This document shows, in pieces, positions 1 through 8,446 of a stretch of DNA of 64,000 nucleotides. Both the position numbers and the translations under genes were made by a program. How positions within the stretch are numbered: position 1 is the stretch's first letter; each line of letters begins with the position of its first letter. The notes under the pieces are model-generated. The model was given only the letters and a program-made list of their open reading frames with translations. It ran no database searches and had not been told where the DNA came from. Source of the stretch: Paenibacillus woosongensis (GTDB lineage Bacteria > Bacillota > Bacilli > Paenibacillales > Paenibacillaceae); contig NZ_CP126084.1 of assembly GCF_030122845.1 (NCBI RefSeq), forward strand, positions 1,798,001 to 1,862,000. The letters are read 5' to 3'.

Positions 1-968
1 TTCTGCGGTTGGGGATCATCATTTCCGGACTGTTCTATTTGCTGGTGCTAGCGAGCGGCGCTCGAATGGTGCATTATATTTGGCCCCTTGGCATCCTATC
101 CGGCATTGGGGCGGGCATCTTCTGGCTCGCGTTCAACGTCGTTTACTTTGAAGTGACCGACAAGGCTAATCGGGATCTCTTTAACGGCTGGGTAGGTGTT
201 ATGGGGTCGGTGATCGGGATCATCGGTCCGTGGCTGTCCGGATGGCTGATTTCAGTGATGCCTGGCATACGGGGGTACAGGGTTATTTTCACGATATCGT
301 TGATCGTGTATGGAGGAGGAGTCCTGCTAAGCTTCCGTTTAAAAAAACGGGAGAGGGGCAAGGGGTACCGATGGCTGGAGCCCGTGCGGCGCCTTAAGCC
401 AGGAAGCCCCTGGAGACAGGCCGTTCCCGCGTCGATCGCTTACGGTCTTAGAGAAGGGGTCTTCATATTTATGATTAATCTGCTCGTCTATATTAGCACG
501 TCTTCGGAGTGGAAGGTCGGGCAATATATGCTGATCACTTCCCTGGTATCCTTGGTCAGCTACTGGGCGGCAGGCAAGTGGCTGGCCATACGTCACCGCT
601 GGTTGGAGATGCTGATAGGCGCATTCATGATGACGCTCATCGTCATTCCGCTGCTATGGAAAATAAGCTATATGACCTTGCTTATTTTTGGGGTAGGCAC
701 CTCGTTGTTCATGCCGCTGTACATTATCCCCATGATCTCTTCGGTGTTCGATTTAATGGGTCGGGACAAAACGGATGCCGAGCATCGCGTGGAATTGATC
801 GTTCTGCGCGAAATCAGCATGATGGTCGGAAGATTAGCAGGCATAGCCATCTTTATCTGGCTCTACACCCGTTCCCCGCACATGTCGACGATCTTATGGC
901 TGATGGCCGGTTTAGGGGCCGCTCCCCTGATGAGCTGGCTTGCCATGCGGAAGCTGCTGACGGCTTAG
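1..968 (+). CDS. MFS transporter, 5' end outside window
   Basis: The reading frame is open from the first bases, so this is the C-terminal part (about 320 residues) of a longer protein. A TTG at position 9 is in frame but lacks a ribosome site and is probably internal. The visible part has about nine hydrophobic helices with short basic loops, including a central cytoplasmic loop rich in Arg and Lys (residues 105-125) such as separates the two six-helix halves of major facilitator transporters. The second half begins with a conserved-looking GLREGVFIF stretch. It probably moves a small solute or drug across the membrane; substrate unknown. It converges on the FAD oxidoreductase, with 20 bases between the stops. 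Confidence 0.75.
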   Translation, partial: LRLGIIISGLFYLLVLASGARMVHYIWPLGILSGIGAGIFWLAFNVVYFEVTDKANRDLFNGWVGVMGSVIGIIGPWLSGWLISVMPGIRGYRVIFTISLIVYGGGVLLSFRLKKRERGKGYRWLEPVRRLKPGSPWRQAVPASIAYGLREGVFIFMINLLVYISTSSEWKVGQYMLITSLVSLVSYWAAGKWLAIRHRWLEMLIGAFMMTLIVIPLLWKISYMTLLIFGVGTSLFMPLYIIPMISSVFDLMGRDKTDAEHRVELIVLREISMMVGRLAGIAIFIWLYTRSPHMSTILWLMAGLGAAPLMSWLAMRKLLTA

Positions 969-988
969 GTCTTGAAACTCCTTCAGTT

Positions 989-2236
989 TCAGCGCCTGGT
1001 TCTTAAGTGGCTCGCTGCCGGGGCTGGTTTCGAGGTTCTTGTCAGCGAAAACCATTCCATGTCTGGCCGATCCTTTCCCAGAAGCACGTCGGTCAGCATT
1101 TCCGCGGCGATCATGCTGTATACCGTGCCATTGCCTCCATAGCCCTCGATGAAATAACAGCAGGGATAACTCGGGTGAGTGCCGATGAACGGCAATCCGT
1201 CCCGGCTTTGTCCAAACACGGCACCCCAAGCATAATCAGCCTTCAACTCCCGTTTACCCGGAAACAGCTCATGCAACTTCTTCAGCAGTCTCTTCCCCTG
1301 GTTCAAATACCGGCTCTCATTCAGCTTCCCGCCTGGCAGCGGCTCATCGAGGCCGCCGATTAATATGCGCTTGTCCGGCGTTGTCCGCAAATAAAGATAC
1401 GGCCGGGCTGTTTCCCAAAGAAGGCAGCGTTCGAACCAATCGTCAAAATGCTCAGCGGGTTCGGTGACCACCACATAGCTTGATGACAAATATGCGCCTT
1501 TTTCTTTATGGAACTCCTGAGTCTCATATCCCGTTGCAAAAATAACATGCCGTGCCCGGATCACATAGTTCCCAGCGCGGCACAGGACACCGTGCTGCTC
1601 AAATTCAAAGCCGGTCGCTTCAGTGTTCTCGAAGACGGCCAGTCCCATGGCGGAAGCGGCTTCGATCAGCCCATGAACGAAAGCGACGGGATTTCCCTCA
1701 CCATCTCCAACGTTATAAATAGCTCCCGGCTTCTCGAATGGGAAGCGGTCTGCAATATGCGTTCTGTCCCACCATTCGACCGGAAAATGGTATTTTCGAA
1801 GCGTTTCATATTCCTGATGCAGCATGCCTACATCGTCATCGGTACTGGCGAAGTACAGGCTGTTTCTCGTAAGGAAACGAGCTTCCGGCTTCAGGCCCTG
1901 ACTAAGCTTAAACAGCTTGCTTACGGCTTCCCGGCACATTTGATAGAACCGGACGGCCTGCTTCTCTCCAAACGTATGGATTAATGATGTCAATGTTTTG
2001 TCATTTGAAAATTGTATTAATCCCGTGTTCGCCAAGGTGCTGCCGGATGCTATTGTTCTTTTGTCAATCAGTACGGTATGGATGCCGGATTCAGCTAGGA
2101 GATAGGCGCACAGCGCCCCGCTGACTCCTCCGCCAATAATAAGACAATCGCAGGATATATCGTGCTGGAGCGTTTCGTATTGCGGTGGAACAGGTAAGGT
2201 ATTTTGCCAGGCGAAATTTCCGCTGTGCAGCTTCAT
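989..2236 (-). CDS. FAD-dependent oxidoreductase, DAO family
   Basis: 415 residues. The N-terminus has the Rossmann dinucleotide motif LIIGGGVSGALCAYLLAESG (about residues 31-50) followed by an acidic-end FAD strand (LIDKR). The C-terminus has the usual D-amino-acid-oxidase-fold ending, FIEGYGGNGTVYSM. Family members (glycine oxidase, sarcosine oxidase, PuuB) oxidise amines or amino acids with FAD. The residues seen here do not settle the substrate. Cytoplasmic; no signal peptide. Start chosen at ATG 2236, with AAGGAG about 12 bases upstream, rather long spacing. It is divergent from the coat genes and appears monocistronic. Confidence 0.8.
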   Translation of the reverse strand: MKLHSGNFAWQNTLPVPPQYETLQHDISCDCLIIGGGVSGALCAYLLAESGIHTVLIDKRTIASGSTLANTGLIQFSNDKTLTSLIHTFGEKQAVRFYQMCREAVSKLFKLSQGLKPEARFLTRNSLYFASTDDDVGMLHQEYETLRKYHFPVEWWDRTHIADRFPFEKPGAIYNVGDGEGNPVAFVHGLIEAASAMGLAVFENTEATGFEFEQHGVLCRAGNYVIRARHVIFATGYETQEFHKEKGAYLSSSYVVVTEPAEHFDDWFERCLLWETARPYLYLRTTPDKRILIGGLDEPLPGGKLNESRYLNQGKRLLKKLHELFPGKRELKADYAWGAVFGQSRDGLPFIGTHPSYPCCYFIEGYGGNGTVYSMIAAEMLTDVLLGKDRPDMEWFSLTRTSKPAPAASHLRTRR

Positions 2237-2422
2237 GAACGGCTATCGCTCCTTTATCACATGGGAATGGTCAAGATCTTGTTTTTTACTTTAAAATGGT
2301 GCGCAAAATATCGCTCCATATGTATAAACCTTGTACATTTTATGCGCGGTTACATATCCATGGTCCTCTTGGACATAATATTCCTGAATGGAATGCAACC
2401 AATTTTTCCAGGAGGTAACCTA

Positions 2423-2656
2423 ATGAATGCTTCGCAAATGCAGCCGCTTACGGCCAAAGAACTAGAGTATATTTCCGATTCGGTATCCAATGAAGAAATG
2501 CTGCTAAAATTGACTGCGGCAGCTTTAGCCGTATCGCAGAATCCGAACATCCAGAACGTGATCCAAAGCCAGCTCGGAACGCATGAGCAGCATATCAATC
2601 AGCTTATCCAAGCAATACAGCAGCATCAGGCGCTCGCCCCGACGCAAGCCCATTAA
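2423..2656 (+). CDS. Small spore-coat-like protein (CotF-related)
   Basis: 77 residues from ATG 2423, which has a strong AGGAGG seven bases upstream. The frame is open further upstream, but that extension has no ribosome site. The protein is helical and Gln-rich towards the end (QLIQAIQQHQ), with a central segment (ELEYISDSVSNEEMLLKLTA) resembling the ferritin-like helical proteins annotated as CotF-type coat proteins in Bacillus and Paenibacillus. The next gene, 31 bases on, is a clearer CotF relative, so the two probably form a sporulation operon. Function is inferred from this pairing; no mother-cell sigma promoter could be identified with confidence. Confidence 0.55.
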   Translation: MNASQMQPLTAKELEYISDSVSNEEMLLKLTAAALAVSQNPNIQNVIQSQLGTHEQHINQLIQAIQQHQALAPTQAH

Positions 2657-2687
2657 ATCATTCGAACTTTGAACAGGAGGAATTCCT

Positions 2688-3080
2688 TTGACCTCTACTT
2701 CACAATTTCAAAATGCAAACCTGCTGCCCGAGGAAGATTTGCTAAATGTCATTTTGGCCGACCTTAAACGGACCGTACGGGAATATACGACAGCGACGAC
2801 CGAGTCCGCGTGCCCTTCCGTACGGCAAATGTTTACTCAATTGACGGACAGCACGCTGCAGCTCCAAGGACAATTGTTCCAGCTGCTGAGCAGCCAAAAT
2901 ATGTATACGGCTCCATCCAAGGCGACTCGTACGGAGGTTGACAAGAAGCTGCAGGAGGCTCAGCAGACCCAGCAGCAGCTTCAGCAATTTACGCAGCAGC
3001 GCACCGCGCAAATGAGCAGCGGCAGCCAGGCGCCGCAAGCCAATATGCAGCAAAATGCAGGAAACCATACTTACAGTTAA
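2688..3080 (+). CDS. Spore coat protein, CotF family
   Basis: 130 residues from TTG 2688, fixed by AGGAGG at spacing 7. The N-terminal segment (LLPEEDLLNVILADLKRTVR) followed by a helical domain is typical of CotF-family coat proteins, which have a ferritin-like helical bundle. The C-terminal 45 residues are low complexity, dominated by Gln, Ser and Ala (QQTQQQLQQFTQQ), as in many coat and morphogenetic proteins. Likely assembled into the spore coat by the mother cell. Second gene of a pair with the 77-residue protein and followed by an intrinsic terminator. Confidence 0.7.
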   Translation: MTSTSQFQNANLLPEEDLLNVILADLKRTVREYTTATTESACPSVRQMFTQLTDSTLQLQGQLFQLLSSQNMYTAPSKATRTEVDKKLQEAQQTQQQLQQFTQQRTAQMSSGSQAPQANMQQNAGNHTYS

Positions 3081-3132
3081 TAACCCGTTTTTGAAGCGGC
3101 TCAAGCACAAGAGTTAAAGAGCAGCCCCATAC

Positions 3133-3176
3133 AACCGTCCGCCTAAGGAGCGCCTCCCGAAACGGACGGTTTTTCT
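3133..3176 (+). terminator. Intrinsic terminator after coat genes
   Basis: Nine-base-pair stem AACCGTCCG / CGGACGGTT (3133-3141 with 3163-3171) followed by a T run. It separates the coat genes from the alaR promoter. Confidence 0.8.
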
Positions 3177-3204
3177 TTGCAGGACTCCTAAATTCATGTA
3201 ATAT
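3177..3204 (+). promoter_or_regulatory. Likely sigma-A promoter for alaR-alaT
   Basis: TTGCAG, 16-base spacer, TAATAT. The predicted transcript has a leader of about 70 bases containing a G-rich/C-rich hairpin (about 3224-3253) just before the alaR ribosome site. The -10 match is modest. Confidence 0.4.
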
Positions 3205-3280
3205 AAGTATTAAATTTAGATTCCGGTGAGCAGGGGGAACGAGTGTCCCGCTCCACTGGAACAGCGCTGGAGGATGAAGC

Positions 3281-3781
3281 ATGAAACCACTTAGCGAATT
3301 GAAACTGAAAGTGCTGGACCTTCTGAAAGAAGACGCCCGAAGAAGCCCTGCTCTTCTGGCAACCCTGCTGGGAGTAACTGAGGATGAGGTGTCTGTGGCG
3401 ATCGCGGAGCTAGAGGAAGACAACGTCATCGTCAAATACGCGACGGTCGTCAACTCGGGCAAATTGGATGATGAGAAAGTAACCGCCTTGATCGAGGTGC
3501 AAATTACCCCGGAGCGCGGGCGAGGGTTCGAGGCCATTGCCGAGCGGGTTTATTTGTTCCCTCAGGTCAAATCGGTCTATCTCATGTCAGGAGCCTACGA
3601 CTTGCTAGTAGAAGTCGAAGGGCGCACGCTCAAAGAGGTAGCCAGCTTCGTCTCCGACAAGCTGTCGACACTGGAGTCGGTGCTCTCGACAAAGACCCAT
3701 TTCATACTTAAGAAATACAAACAGGACGGCATTATCTTTGAAGATCCCGAAGAAGACCGCCGTCTCATGATTTCTCCGTAA
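3281..3781 (+). CDS. alaR: Lrp/AsnC-family regulator (AlaR-like)
   Basis: 166 residues. The N-terminal winged-helix region (about residues 5-60; ALLATLLGVTEDEVSVAIAEL) is followed by the ligand-binding ferredoxin-like domain with the family pattern VKSVYLMSGAYDLLVEVEG. Lrp/AsnC proteins are octameric amino-acid-responsive DNA-binding proteins. It lies 13 bases ahead of a class I aminotransferase, the same order as Bacillus subtilis alaR-alaT (yugG-yugH), where AlaR activates the alanine transaminase gene. ATG 3281 follows GGAGG closely. The symbol rests on family plus gene order; another amino acid effector is possible. Confidence 0.75.
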   Translation: MKPLSELKLKVLDLLKEDARRSPALLATLLGVTEDEVSVAIAELEEDNVIVKYATVVNSGKLDDEKVTALIEVQITPERGRGFEAIAERVYLFPQVKSVYLMSGAYDLLVEVEGRTLKEVASFVSDKLSTLESVLSTKTHFILKKYKQDGIIFEDPEEDRRLMISP

Positions 3782-3794
3782 AGGAAGTAATATT

Positions 3795-4997
3795 ATGACA
3801 GTAGAATCGCAACAATATTCGGACAAATCGATGTTATCTTATTTGGCCCCCCGGGTAAGAGAGATTCAGCCTTCCGGGATCCGGAAGTTCTTCGATCTTG
3901 CCAGCGGCAATAAAGATATCATCACTCTCGGCGTGGGCGAGCCTGACTTTATTACGCCATGGCATGTCCGGGAAGCCTGCGTCTATTCTTTGGAGAGGGG
4001 TTACACGAGCTATACCTCCAACGCCGGTACGCCCGAGCTGCGCGAGGCTATTGCGGAGTATTTGCACAATGGGTTCGGCCTGAACTATGATCCCAAGGAT
4101 GAAATTCTGGTTACGGTAGGCGGGAGTGAAGCGATTGATTTGGCGCTCCGCGCGCTGATTGAGCCGGGGGATGAAATACTTGTTCCAGCTCCTTGCTACA
4201 TCTCCTATTCCCCGATATCTTTTATCGGCGGAGGAGTCCCCGTGGAGATCGAAACTTACGCGAAGGATAATTTCAAGCTAAAGGCGGAGCACCTAGAAGC
4301 GAAAATATCGCCGAAGTCCAAGGTGCTGATTTTGAATTATCCCAGCAATCCAACGGGCGGAATCATGACTTACGAAGACTGGCTTCCGATTGCCAAATTG
4401 GTGGAGAAGCATGATTTGATTGTCATTTCCGACGAGATTTATGCCGAGCTTACTTACGGCAGCAAGCATGTCAGCTTCGCCTCCCTTCCGGGAATGAAGG
4501 ATCGCACGATTCTTGTCAACGGCTTTTCGAAAGCCTTTGCCATGACGGGCTGGAGAATGGGTTATGCCTGCGGCCATCCGGAACTGATTTATGCGATGTT
4601 AAAGATCCATCAGTATACGGTGATGTGTGCACCCGTGATGGGACAGGTCGCCGCTTTAGAAGCGCTCAAGAATGGCTTGGAGGAGAAGGATCAGATGGTC
4701 GAATCCTATAATCAGCGAAGAAGGCTGATTGTCCAGGGACTTCGGGACATCGGATTATCCTGCCACGAGCCGCAAGGCGCGTTTTATGCTTTTCCTGGCA
4801 TAGAAACTACCGGCCTTAGCTCGGATGAATTTGCCCAGCGACTGCTGCTCGAAGCTAAAGTGGCAGCCGTACCCGGCACTGCTTTTGGCGCTGGCGGCGA
4901 AGGATACCTGCGCTGCTCCTATGCGACTTCGGTCAATCAGATTAATGAAGCGCTGGACCGGATGGGGAAATTCGTTCATAAGCTGAAGCAGGGCTGA
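3795..4997 (+). CDS. alaT: PLP-dependent class I aminotransferase (AlaT-like)
   Basis: 400 residues. Fold type I aminotransferase with the substrate/PLP motif NYPSNPTGG, the Asp/Tyr pair in VISDEIYAEL and the Schiff-base lysine in GFSKAFAMTGWRMGY (Lys near residue 245). Length is normal for the aspartate/alanine aminotransferase subfamily. It is coupled to the Lrp-type regulator upstream, which suggests alanine transamination with 2-oxoglutarate, as for B. subtilis AlaT; aspartate or aromatic substrates are not excluded. No terminator is seen before the spo0E-like gene, which has its own promoter. Confidence 0.8.
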   Translation: MTVESQQYSDKSMLSYLAPRVREIQPSGIRKFFDLASGNKDIITLGVGEPDFITPWHVREACVYSLERGYTSYTSNAGTPELREAIAEYLHNGFGLNYDPKDEILVTVGGSEAIDLALRALIEPGDEILVPAPCYISYSPISFIGGGVPVEIETYAKDNFKLKAEHLEAKISPKSKVLILNYPSNPTGGIMTYEDWLPIAKLVEKHDLIVISDEIYAELTYGSKHVSFASLPGMKDRTILVNGFSKAFAMTGWRMGYACGHPELIYAMLKIHQYTVMCAPVMGQVAALEALKNGLEEKDQMVESYNQRRRLIVQGLRDIGLSCHEPQGAFYAFPGIETTGLSSDEFAQRLLLEAKVAAVPGTAFGAGGEGYLRCSYATSVNQINEALDRMGKFVHKLKQG

Positions 4998-5051
4998 GCT
5001 TCCGGTGATTTTTAGTAAATGGGGGTTATTAACAAATTTCTCATTTATTAT

Positions 5052-5081
5052 TTGATCATTGTCCAATGATCATGTTATAAT
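5052..5081 (+). promoter_or_regulatory. Extended -10 promoter with 20-bp operator palindrome
   Basis: The -10 is TGTTATAAT (TATAAT at 5076-5081 with the TGn extension), and a TTGATC -35 lies 18 bases upstream. A perfect palindrome, TGATCATTGTCCAATGATCA at 5053-5072, fills the -35/spacer interval. A protein bound there would block RNA polymerase, so this looks like a repressor site controlling the spo0E-like gene. The regulator is unknown. Confidence 0.65.
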
Positions 5082-5123
5082 TTGGTTTTGGTAGAGCTTG
5101 AGTTTCGCAGGGAGGGATAACTT

Positions 5124-5390
5124 TTGTTTTGTGGTGAATACAACATGCCGTACGAGAAGATGGGCGGTCATATTGCTGAAGGCGATGCAACGAATCAATG
5201 GATGGGCGAAGAAGGCCGGACGATATCACCACAAGCATTGACATTGGAAGATGAAATTCAACTGCTCCGAACTAGAATGGAAGAAATATTTTTAGAGGAG
5301 AAGTCTTTTACATCAGACATTGTCATCGAGATCAGCAGCCTGCTTGATTTAAAAATCAATGAATTTATGAAGAGTCAGAAAGCAAAATAA
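5124..5390 (+). CDS. Spo0E-like aspartyl-phosphate phosphatase
   Basis: 88 residues. The C-terminal half carries the Spo0E-family signature FTSDIVIEISSLLDLKINEF, including the SxxLD core that contacts Spo0A~P. Family members are small two-helix phosphatases that drain phosphate from Spo0A and delay sporulation. TTG 5124 is chosen because GGGAGGG lies 7 bases upstream; ATG 5145 is an alternative. The gene sits alone between its palindrome-bearing promoter and a strong terminator, so it is a dedicated regulated unit. Confidence 0.8.
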   Translation: MFCGEYNMPYEKMGGHIAEGDATNQWMGEEGRTISPQALTLEDEIQLLRTRMEEIFLEEKSFTSDIVIEISSLLDLKINEFMKSQKAK

Positions 5391-5419
5391 TCCAGGCTTG
5401 TATCTATAGCATCCTGCGC

Positions 5420-5456
5420 AAAGAGGTGATCCGGAAGACGGATCGCCTCTTTTATG
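5420..5456 (+). terminator. Intrinsic terminator after spo0E-like gene
   Basis: 14-bp stem AAAGAGGTGATCCG / CGGATCGCCTCTTT with a 5-base loop, running into TTTTAT. Confidence 0.85.
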
Positions 5457-5564
5457 TCCGGCGACGCTGCAACGGCTCAGGCTGGGAAGGGGACGATGGA
5501 GTAAACGAGGGCAGGAATATGTTATATTGGACATATATGATTTTTGCTTGAATGGGGGATTAAA

Positions 5565-6140
5565 GTGAATTTGTACACAAGAACCGGGGATGCGGGACAG
5601 ACCTCCATCATCGGCGGCAGAGTGGATAAAGACGATGTCCGAATCGAGGCTTATGGAACGATTGATGAGCTGAACAGCTTTGTCGGTCAGGCCGTGAGCT
5701 TGATGGATACCAATTCCGGGGTATTCGCGGACCTGAAGGAAGAACTGCTGCAAATCCAGCATGAGCTGTTCGATTGCGGCTCCGATCTGGCTTATGCCAG
5801 ATTGAACGAGGATCGTTACAAGGTCGGAGCCGAGCTGGCTGAACGGCTGGAAACATGGATAGATCGCCTGGAACAGAATAACCCGCCGCTGGAAAAGTTC
5901 ATTTTGCCCGGAGGGACTTCCCTGGCAGCTATACTGCATGTATGCCGGACGGTATGCCGCCGCGCCGAGCGCCGGGCGGTTACCTTGGGCCATCAGCATG
6001 AGGTCAATCCGGAGGTGCTGACGTATTTGAACCGGCTGTCGGATTACTTCTTTGCCGCGGCCCGGACGGCGAATGCCCGCATGCACGTGCAGGATACAGA
6101 ATATGTGCGCAGCGCAAAGGTGTTCGGTCGGAAATCATGA
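5565..6140 (+). CDS. Cob(I)alamin adenosyltransferase, PduO type
   Basis: 191 residues from GTG 5565, which has GGGGGA at good spacing; the frame is open to a TTG at 5544 without a ribosome site. The protein has the PduO-type ATP-binding start YTRTGDAGQT, the AYGTIDELNSFVG motif and the C-terminal RTVCRRAERR helix that binds ATP at subunit interfaces. It transfers adenosyl from ATP to cob(I)alamin or cobyrinic acid diamide in the cytoplasm. No cobalamin riboswitch is seen upstream. Its stop overlaps the next start (ATGA), so the two are translationally coupled. Confidence 0.85.
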   Translation: MNLYTRTGDAGQTSIIGGRVDKDDVRIEAYGTIDELNSFVGQAVSLMDTNSGVFADLKEELLQIQHELFDCGSDLAYARLNEDRYKVGAELAERLETWIDRLEQNNPPLEKFILPGGTSLAAILHVCRTVCRRAERRAVTLGHQHEVNPEVLTYLNRLSDYFFAAARTANARMHVQDTEYVRSAKVFGRKS

Positions 6141-7108
6141 CGCAATACTACGACCCTATTGTATACGTAGTAACGGAGGAAGAGGACGGCTGGCAGCTTA
6201 AGAAGCTCCTACAGCGCCGGCTGGGCGTATCCAGAAAGCTGATGTCCAGACTGAAGCTGACCGAGAAGGGGATTACACTGAACGGGGAAAGGGTGTATAT
6301 CAGCGTTCCCGTAAAGAGCGGGGATATCGCTGCCATATCTCTGGAGAAGGAGACATCCGAGGACATTTTGCCGCAGCCGATTCCTTTCGATTGCATTTAC
6401 GAGGACGACGCACTGTTAATCGTCAATAAGTCGCCAGGAATGATCGTCCATCCAACCCACGGGCATTATACGGAGACTTTGGCGAATGGAGTGGTGCATT
6501 ATTGGCGGGAGAAAGGCGAAATGTTCCGGTTCAGGCCCGTGCACCGTTTGGACCAGGAGACGAGCGGCGTGCTGGCCATCGCCAAAAATGCTTACGTGCA
6601 TCAGCATATTTCCGAACAGATGATCGCAGGACAGGTGGATAAAAAATATGTGGCGTTCGTGCATGGGACGCCAGATCCGCCAGAAGGAACAATTGACGGG
6701 CCGATTGACCGCGATCCCGAGCAGCCGCATCGCCGGATCGTCATTTCGTCCGGTTATCCGGCGCTGACCTATTATTCAACGGCACAGGCGATGGGACCGG
6801 CATCCAAAGTTGAGCTGCGGCTGGGCACGGGCCGGACGCATCAGATTCGGGTGCATATGACTTCGATTGGGCATCCGCTTATCGGAGATAAGATGTATCA
6901 AAGGCCGGGCAGTCCAGGTTCGCCGGATCAGGCCGATTGGGATGAGGCTAATCCCGGCAGAATGCTGGATGGCCTTATCCAGCGTCAGGCTCTGCATGCC
7001 TCCGAGTTGGCCTTCCGTCATCCGCTGACCGGAGAATTTATGAGCTTTCATGCTCCATTTCCTCCGGATATGGCAAGTCTGGAGCAGGCATTGATAGCTA
7101 TGATTTAA
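6137..7108 (+). CDS. RluA-family pseudouridine synthase
   Basis: 323 residues. An S4-like RNA-binding N-terminus (LKKLLQRRLGVSRKLMSRLK) precedes the catalytic domain with the RluA signature RPVHRLDQETSGVL, where the Asp is the catalytic nucleophile. RTHQIRVHMTSIGHPLIGD follows near residue 235. The enzyme isomerises uridine to pseudouridine in 23S rRNA or tRNA; the exact site cannot be told from sequence. The start codon overlaps the stop of the adenosyltransferase gene. Confidence 0.85.
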   Translation: MTQYYDPIVYVVTEEEDGWQLKKLLQRRLGVSRKLMSRLKLTEKGITLNGERVYISVPVKSGDIAAISLEKETSEDILPQPIPFDCIYEDDALLIVNKSPGMIVHPTHGHYTETLANGVVHYWREKGEMFRFRPVHRLDQETSGVLAIAKNAYVHQHISEQMIAGQVDKKYVAFVHGTPDPPEGTIDGPIDRDPEQPHRRIVISSGYPALTYYSTAQAMGPASKVELRLGTGRTHQIRVHMTSIGHPLIGDKMYQRPGSPGSPDQADWDEANPGRMLDGLIQRQALHASELAFRHPLTGEFMSFHAPFPPDMASLEQALIAMI

Positions 7109-7155
7109 TCATAGAGATGATAATTTTATTTATTGGATCAGGAGGTTGTGCAGCA

Positions 7156-7518
7156 ATGAGTAAGCTGATTGTGTATCAATACCCGAAATGCAGCACCTGC
7201 CGCAGTGCGGTAAAGTGGCTGGAGGCGCAAGGCCATGAGCTGGAGCTTCGCGACATTAAGGAATCTCCGCCGGACGCGAAGGAATTGTCCGCTTGGATTG
7301 ACCGAAGCGGTTTTGAACTGAAGAAATTCGTCAATACGTCTGGAGAGATATATAGACAGGAAGGATTAAAGGACAAGCTGCCAGGCATGTCCCGCGAAGA
7401 GCAGATCGCGCTGCTCTCATCCAGGGGAATGCTGATCAAACGTCCATTGGTCAGTGACGGCAAACAGGTCACGGTTGGCTTCAAGCCTGAAGAATATGAA
7501 CGGGTCTGGGGCAATTAG
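7156..7518 (+). CDS. ArsC/Spx-family thioredoxin-fold protein
   Basis: 120 residues from ATG 7156 with GGAGG ten bases upstream. An in-frame ATG at 7117 would add 13 residues but has a poor ribosome site. The N-terminus has the redox motif KCSTCRSAVKWLE (CxxC near residue 10) and the protein ends with the ArsC-like segment LIKRPLVSDGKQVTVGFKPE. Relatives include YusI/YffB-type arsenate-reductase-like proteins and the transcription regulator Spx. The RPL-region wording and short length fit the YusI-like branch better than Spx. Likely a cytoplasmic thiol-linked reductase; substrate unknown. Confidence 0.75.
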   Translation: MSKLIVYQYPKCSTCRSAVKWLEAQGHELELRDIKESPPDAKELSAWIDRSGFELKKFVNTSGEIYRQEGLKDKLPGMSREEQIALLSSRGMLIKRPLVSDGKQVTVGFKPEEYERVWGN

Positions 7519-7546
7519 CGCCAGGCCGCTATAGGGAGAGAGTAAT

Positions 7547-8446
7547 TTGACGGTTATACCTAAGAGTAAAGACAGCATGCTGCTGGTGGACGGGATGGCG
7601 CTTATGTTTCGTGCATATTACGCCTCGGCTGCCACGGGCTATATACGCAGAACGAAAGCCGGACTGCCGACAAATGCGGTATACGGCTTCATGAGATATT
7701 TTTGGGACGCGGTGCAGAAGTTCAACCCGACCCATATCGCCTGCTGCTGGGATTTAGGCAGTAAGACGTTCCGGACGGAGCAATTCGCCGCCTATAAAGG
7801 CAATCGCTCCGAGGCGCCTGACGACCTGATCCCGCAGTTTGCGCTCATTCAGGAAGTCATGGATAGTTTGGGAATACCGAACGTCAGCGCTCCCGGATTT
7901 GAGGCGGATGACTGCATCGGAACACTGGCCACCCGTTTTAGCGAGCAGATGGACGTCTATATTTTAACGGGCGATCATGATATGCTCCAATTGGTCAATG
8001 AGACGACAAGCGTAATCATTATGAAAAAGGGTCATGGCAACTATAGTGTATATACCCCGCAAAGCTTAATGGAGGAGAAGCAGCTGGCTCCTGCCCAAAT
8101 CGTCGATCTTAAAGGATTGATGGGGGATACGAGCGACAATTATCCGGGGGTTCGCGGCATTGGTGAGAAAACCGCGCTCAAGCTGGTGCTGGAGTTCGGT
8201 TCGGTCGACGGCATCCTTAGTAATCTGGATAAGCTCTCCAGGTCGATTCGCACCAAGATCGAGGCTGACCTCGACATGCTGCATCTGTCCAGGCAGCTTG
8301 CGGAGATCCGCTGCGACGTAGAGCTTGTATGCGATCAGGAGGCTTGCCGCCTAGAGCTGAACCATGCTCAAGTTGCCGCTAAATTCGAAGAATTGGAAAT
8401 GGCAAGCATCATCAATTGGATGGGAGTGGCCGCGACTAATGAATAA
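7547..8446 (+). CDS. ypcP: 5'-3' exonuclease (YpcP-like)
   Basis: 299 residues from TTG 7547, preceded by GGGAGAG. It matches the exonuclease domain of DNA polymerase I as a free-standing protein: LLVDGMALMFRAYY at the start, GFEADDCIGTLA and TGDHDMLQL metal-binding acidic clusters, then the helix-hairpin-helix region MGDTSDNYPGVRGIGEKTA. It removes 5' flaps and RNA primers during replication and repair, as shown for YpcP-type Firmicute proteins. The last 8 bases overlap the next gene, so the pair is probably co-translated. Confidence 0.85.
   Translation: MTVIPKSKDSMLLVDGMALMFRAYYASAATGYIRRTKAGLPTNAVYGFMRYFWDAVQKFNPTHIACCWDLGSKTFRTEQFAAYKGNRSEAPDDLIPQFALIQEVMDSLGIPNVSAPGFEADDCIGTLATRFSEQMDVYILTGDHDMLQLVNETTSVIIMKKGHGNYSVYTPQSLMEEKQLAPAQIVDLKGLMGDTSDNYPGVRGIGEKTALKLVLEFGSVDGILSNLDKLSRSIRTKIEADLDMLHLSRQLAEIRCDVELVCDQEACRLELNHAQVAAKFEELEMASIINWMGVAATNE

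Noticed and set aside
5349-6086. 245-codon minus-strand frame opposite the cobalamin adenosyltransferase
   Set aside because: Overlaps a well-supported gene and a terminator; no ribosome site.
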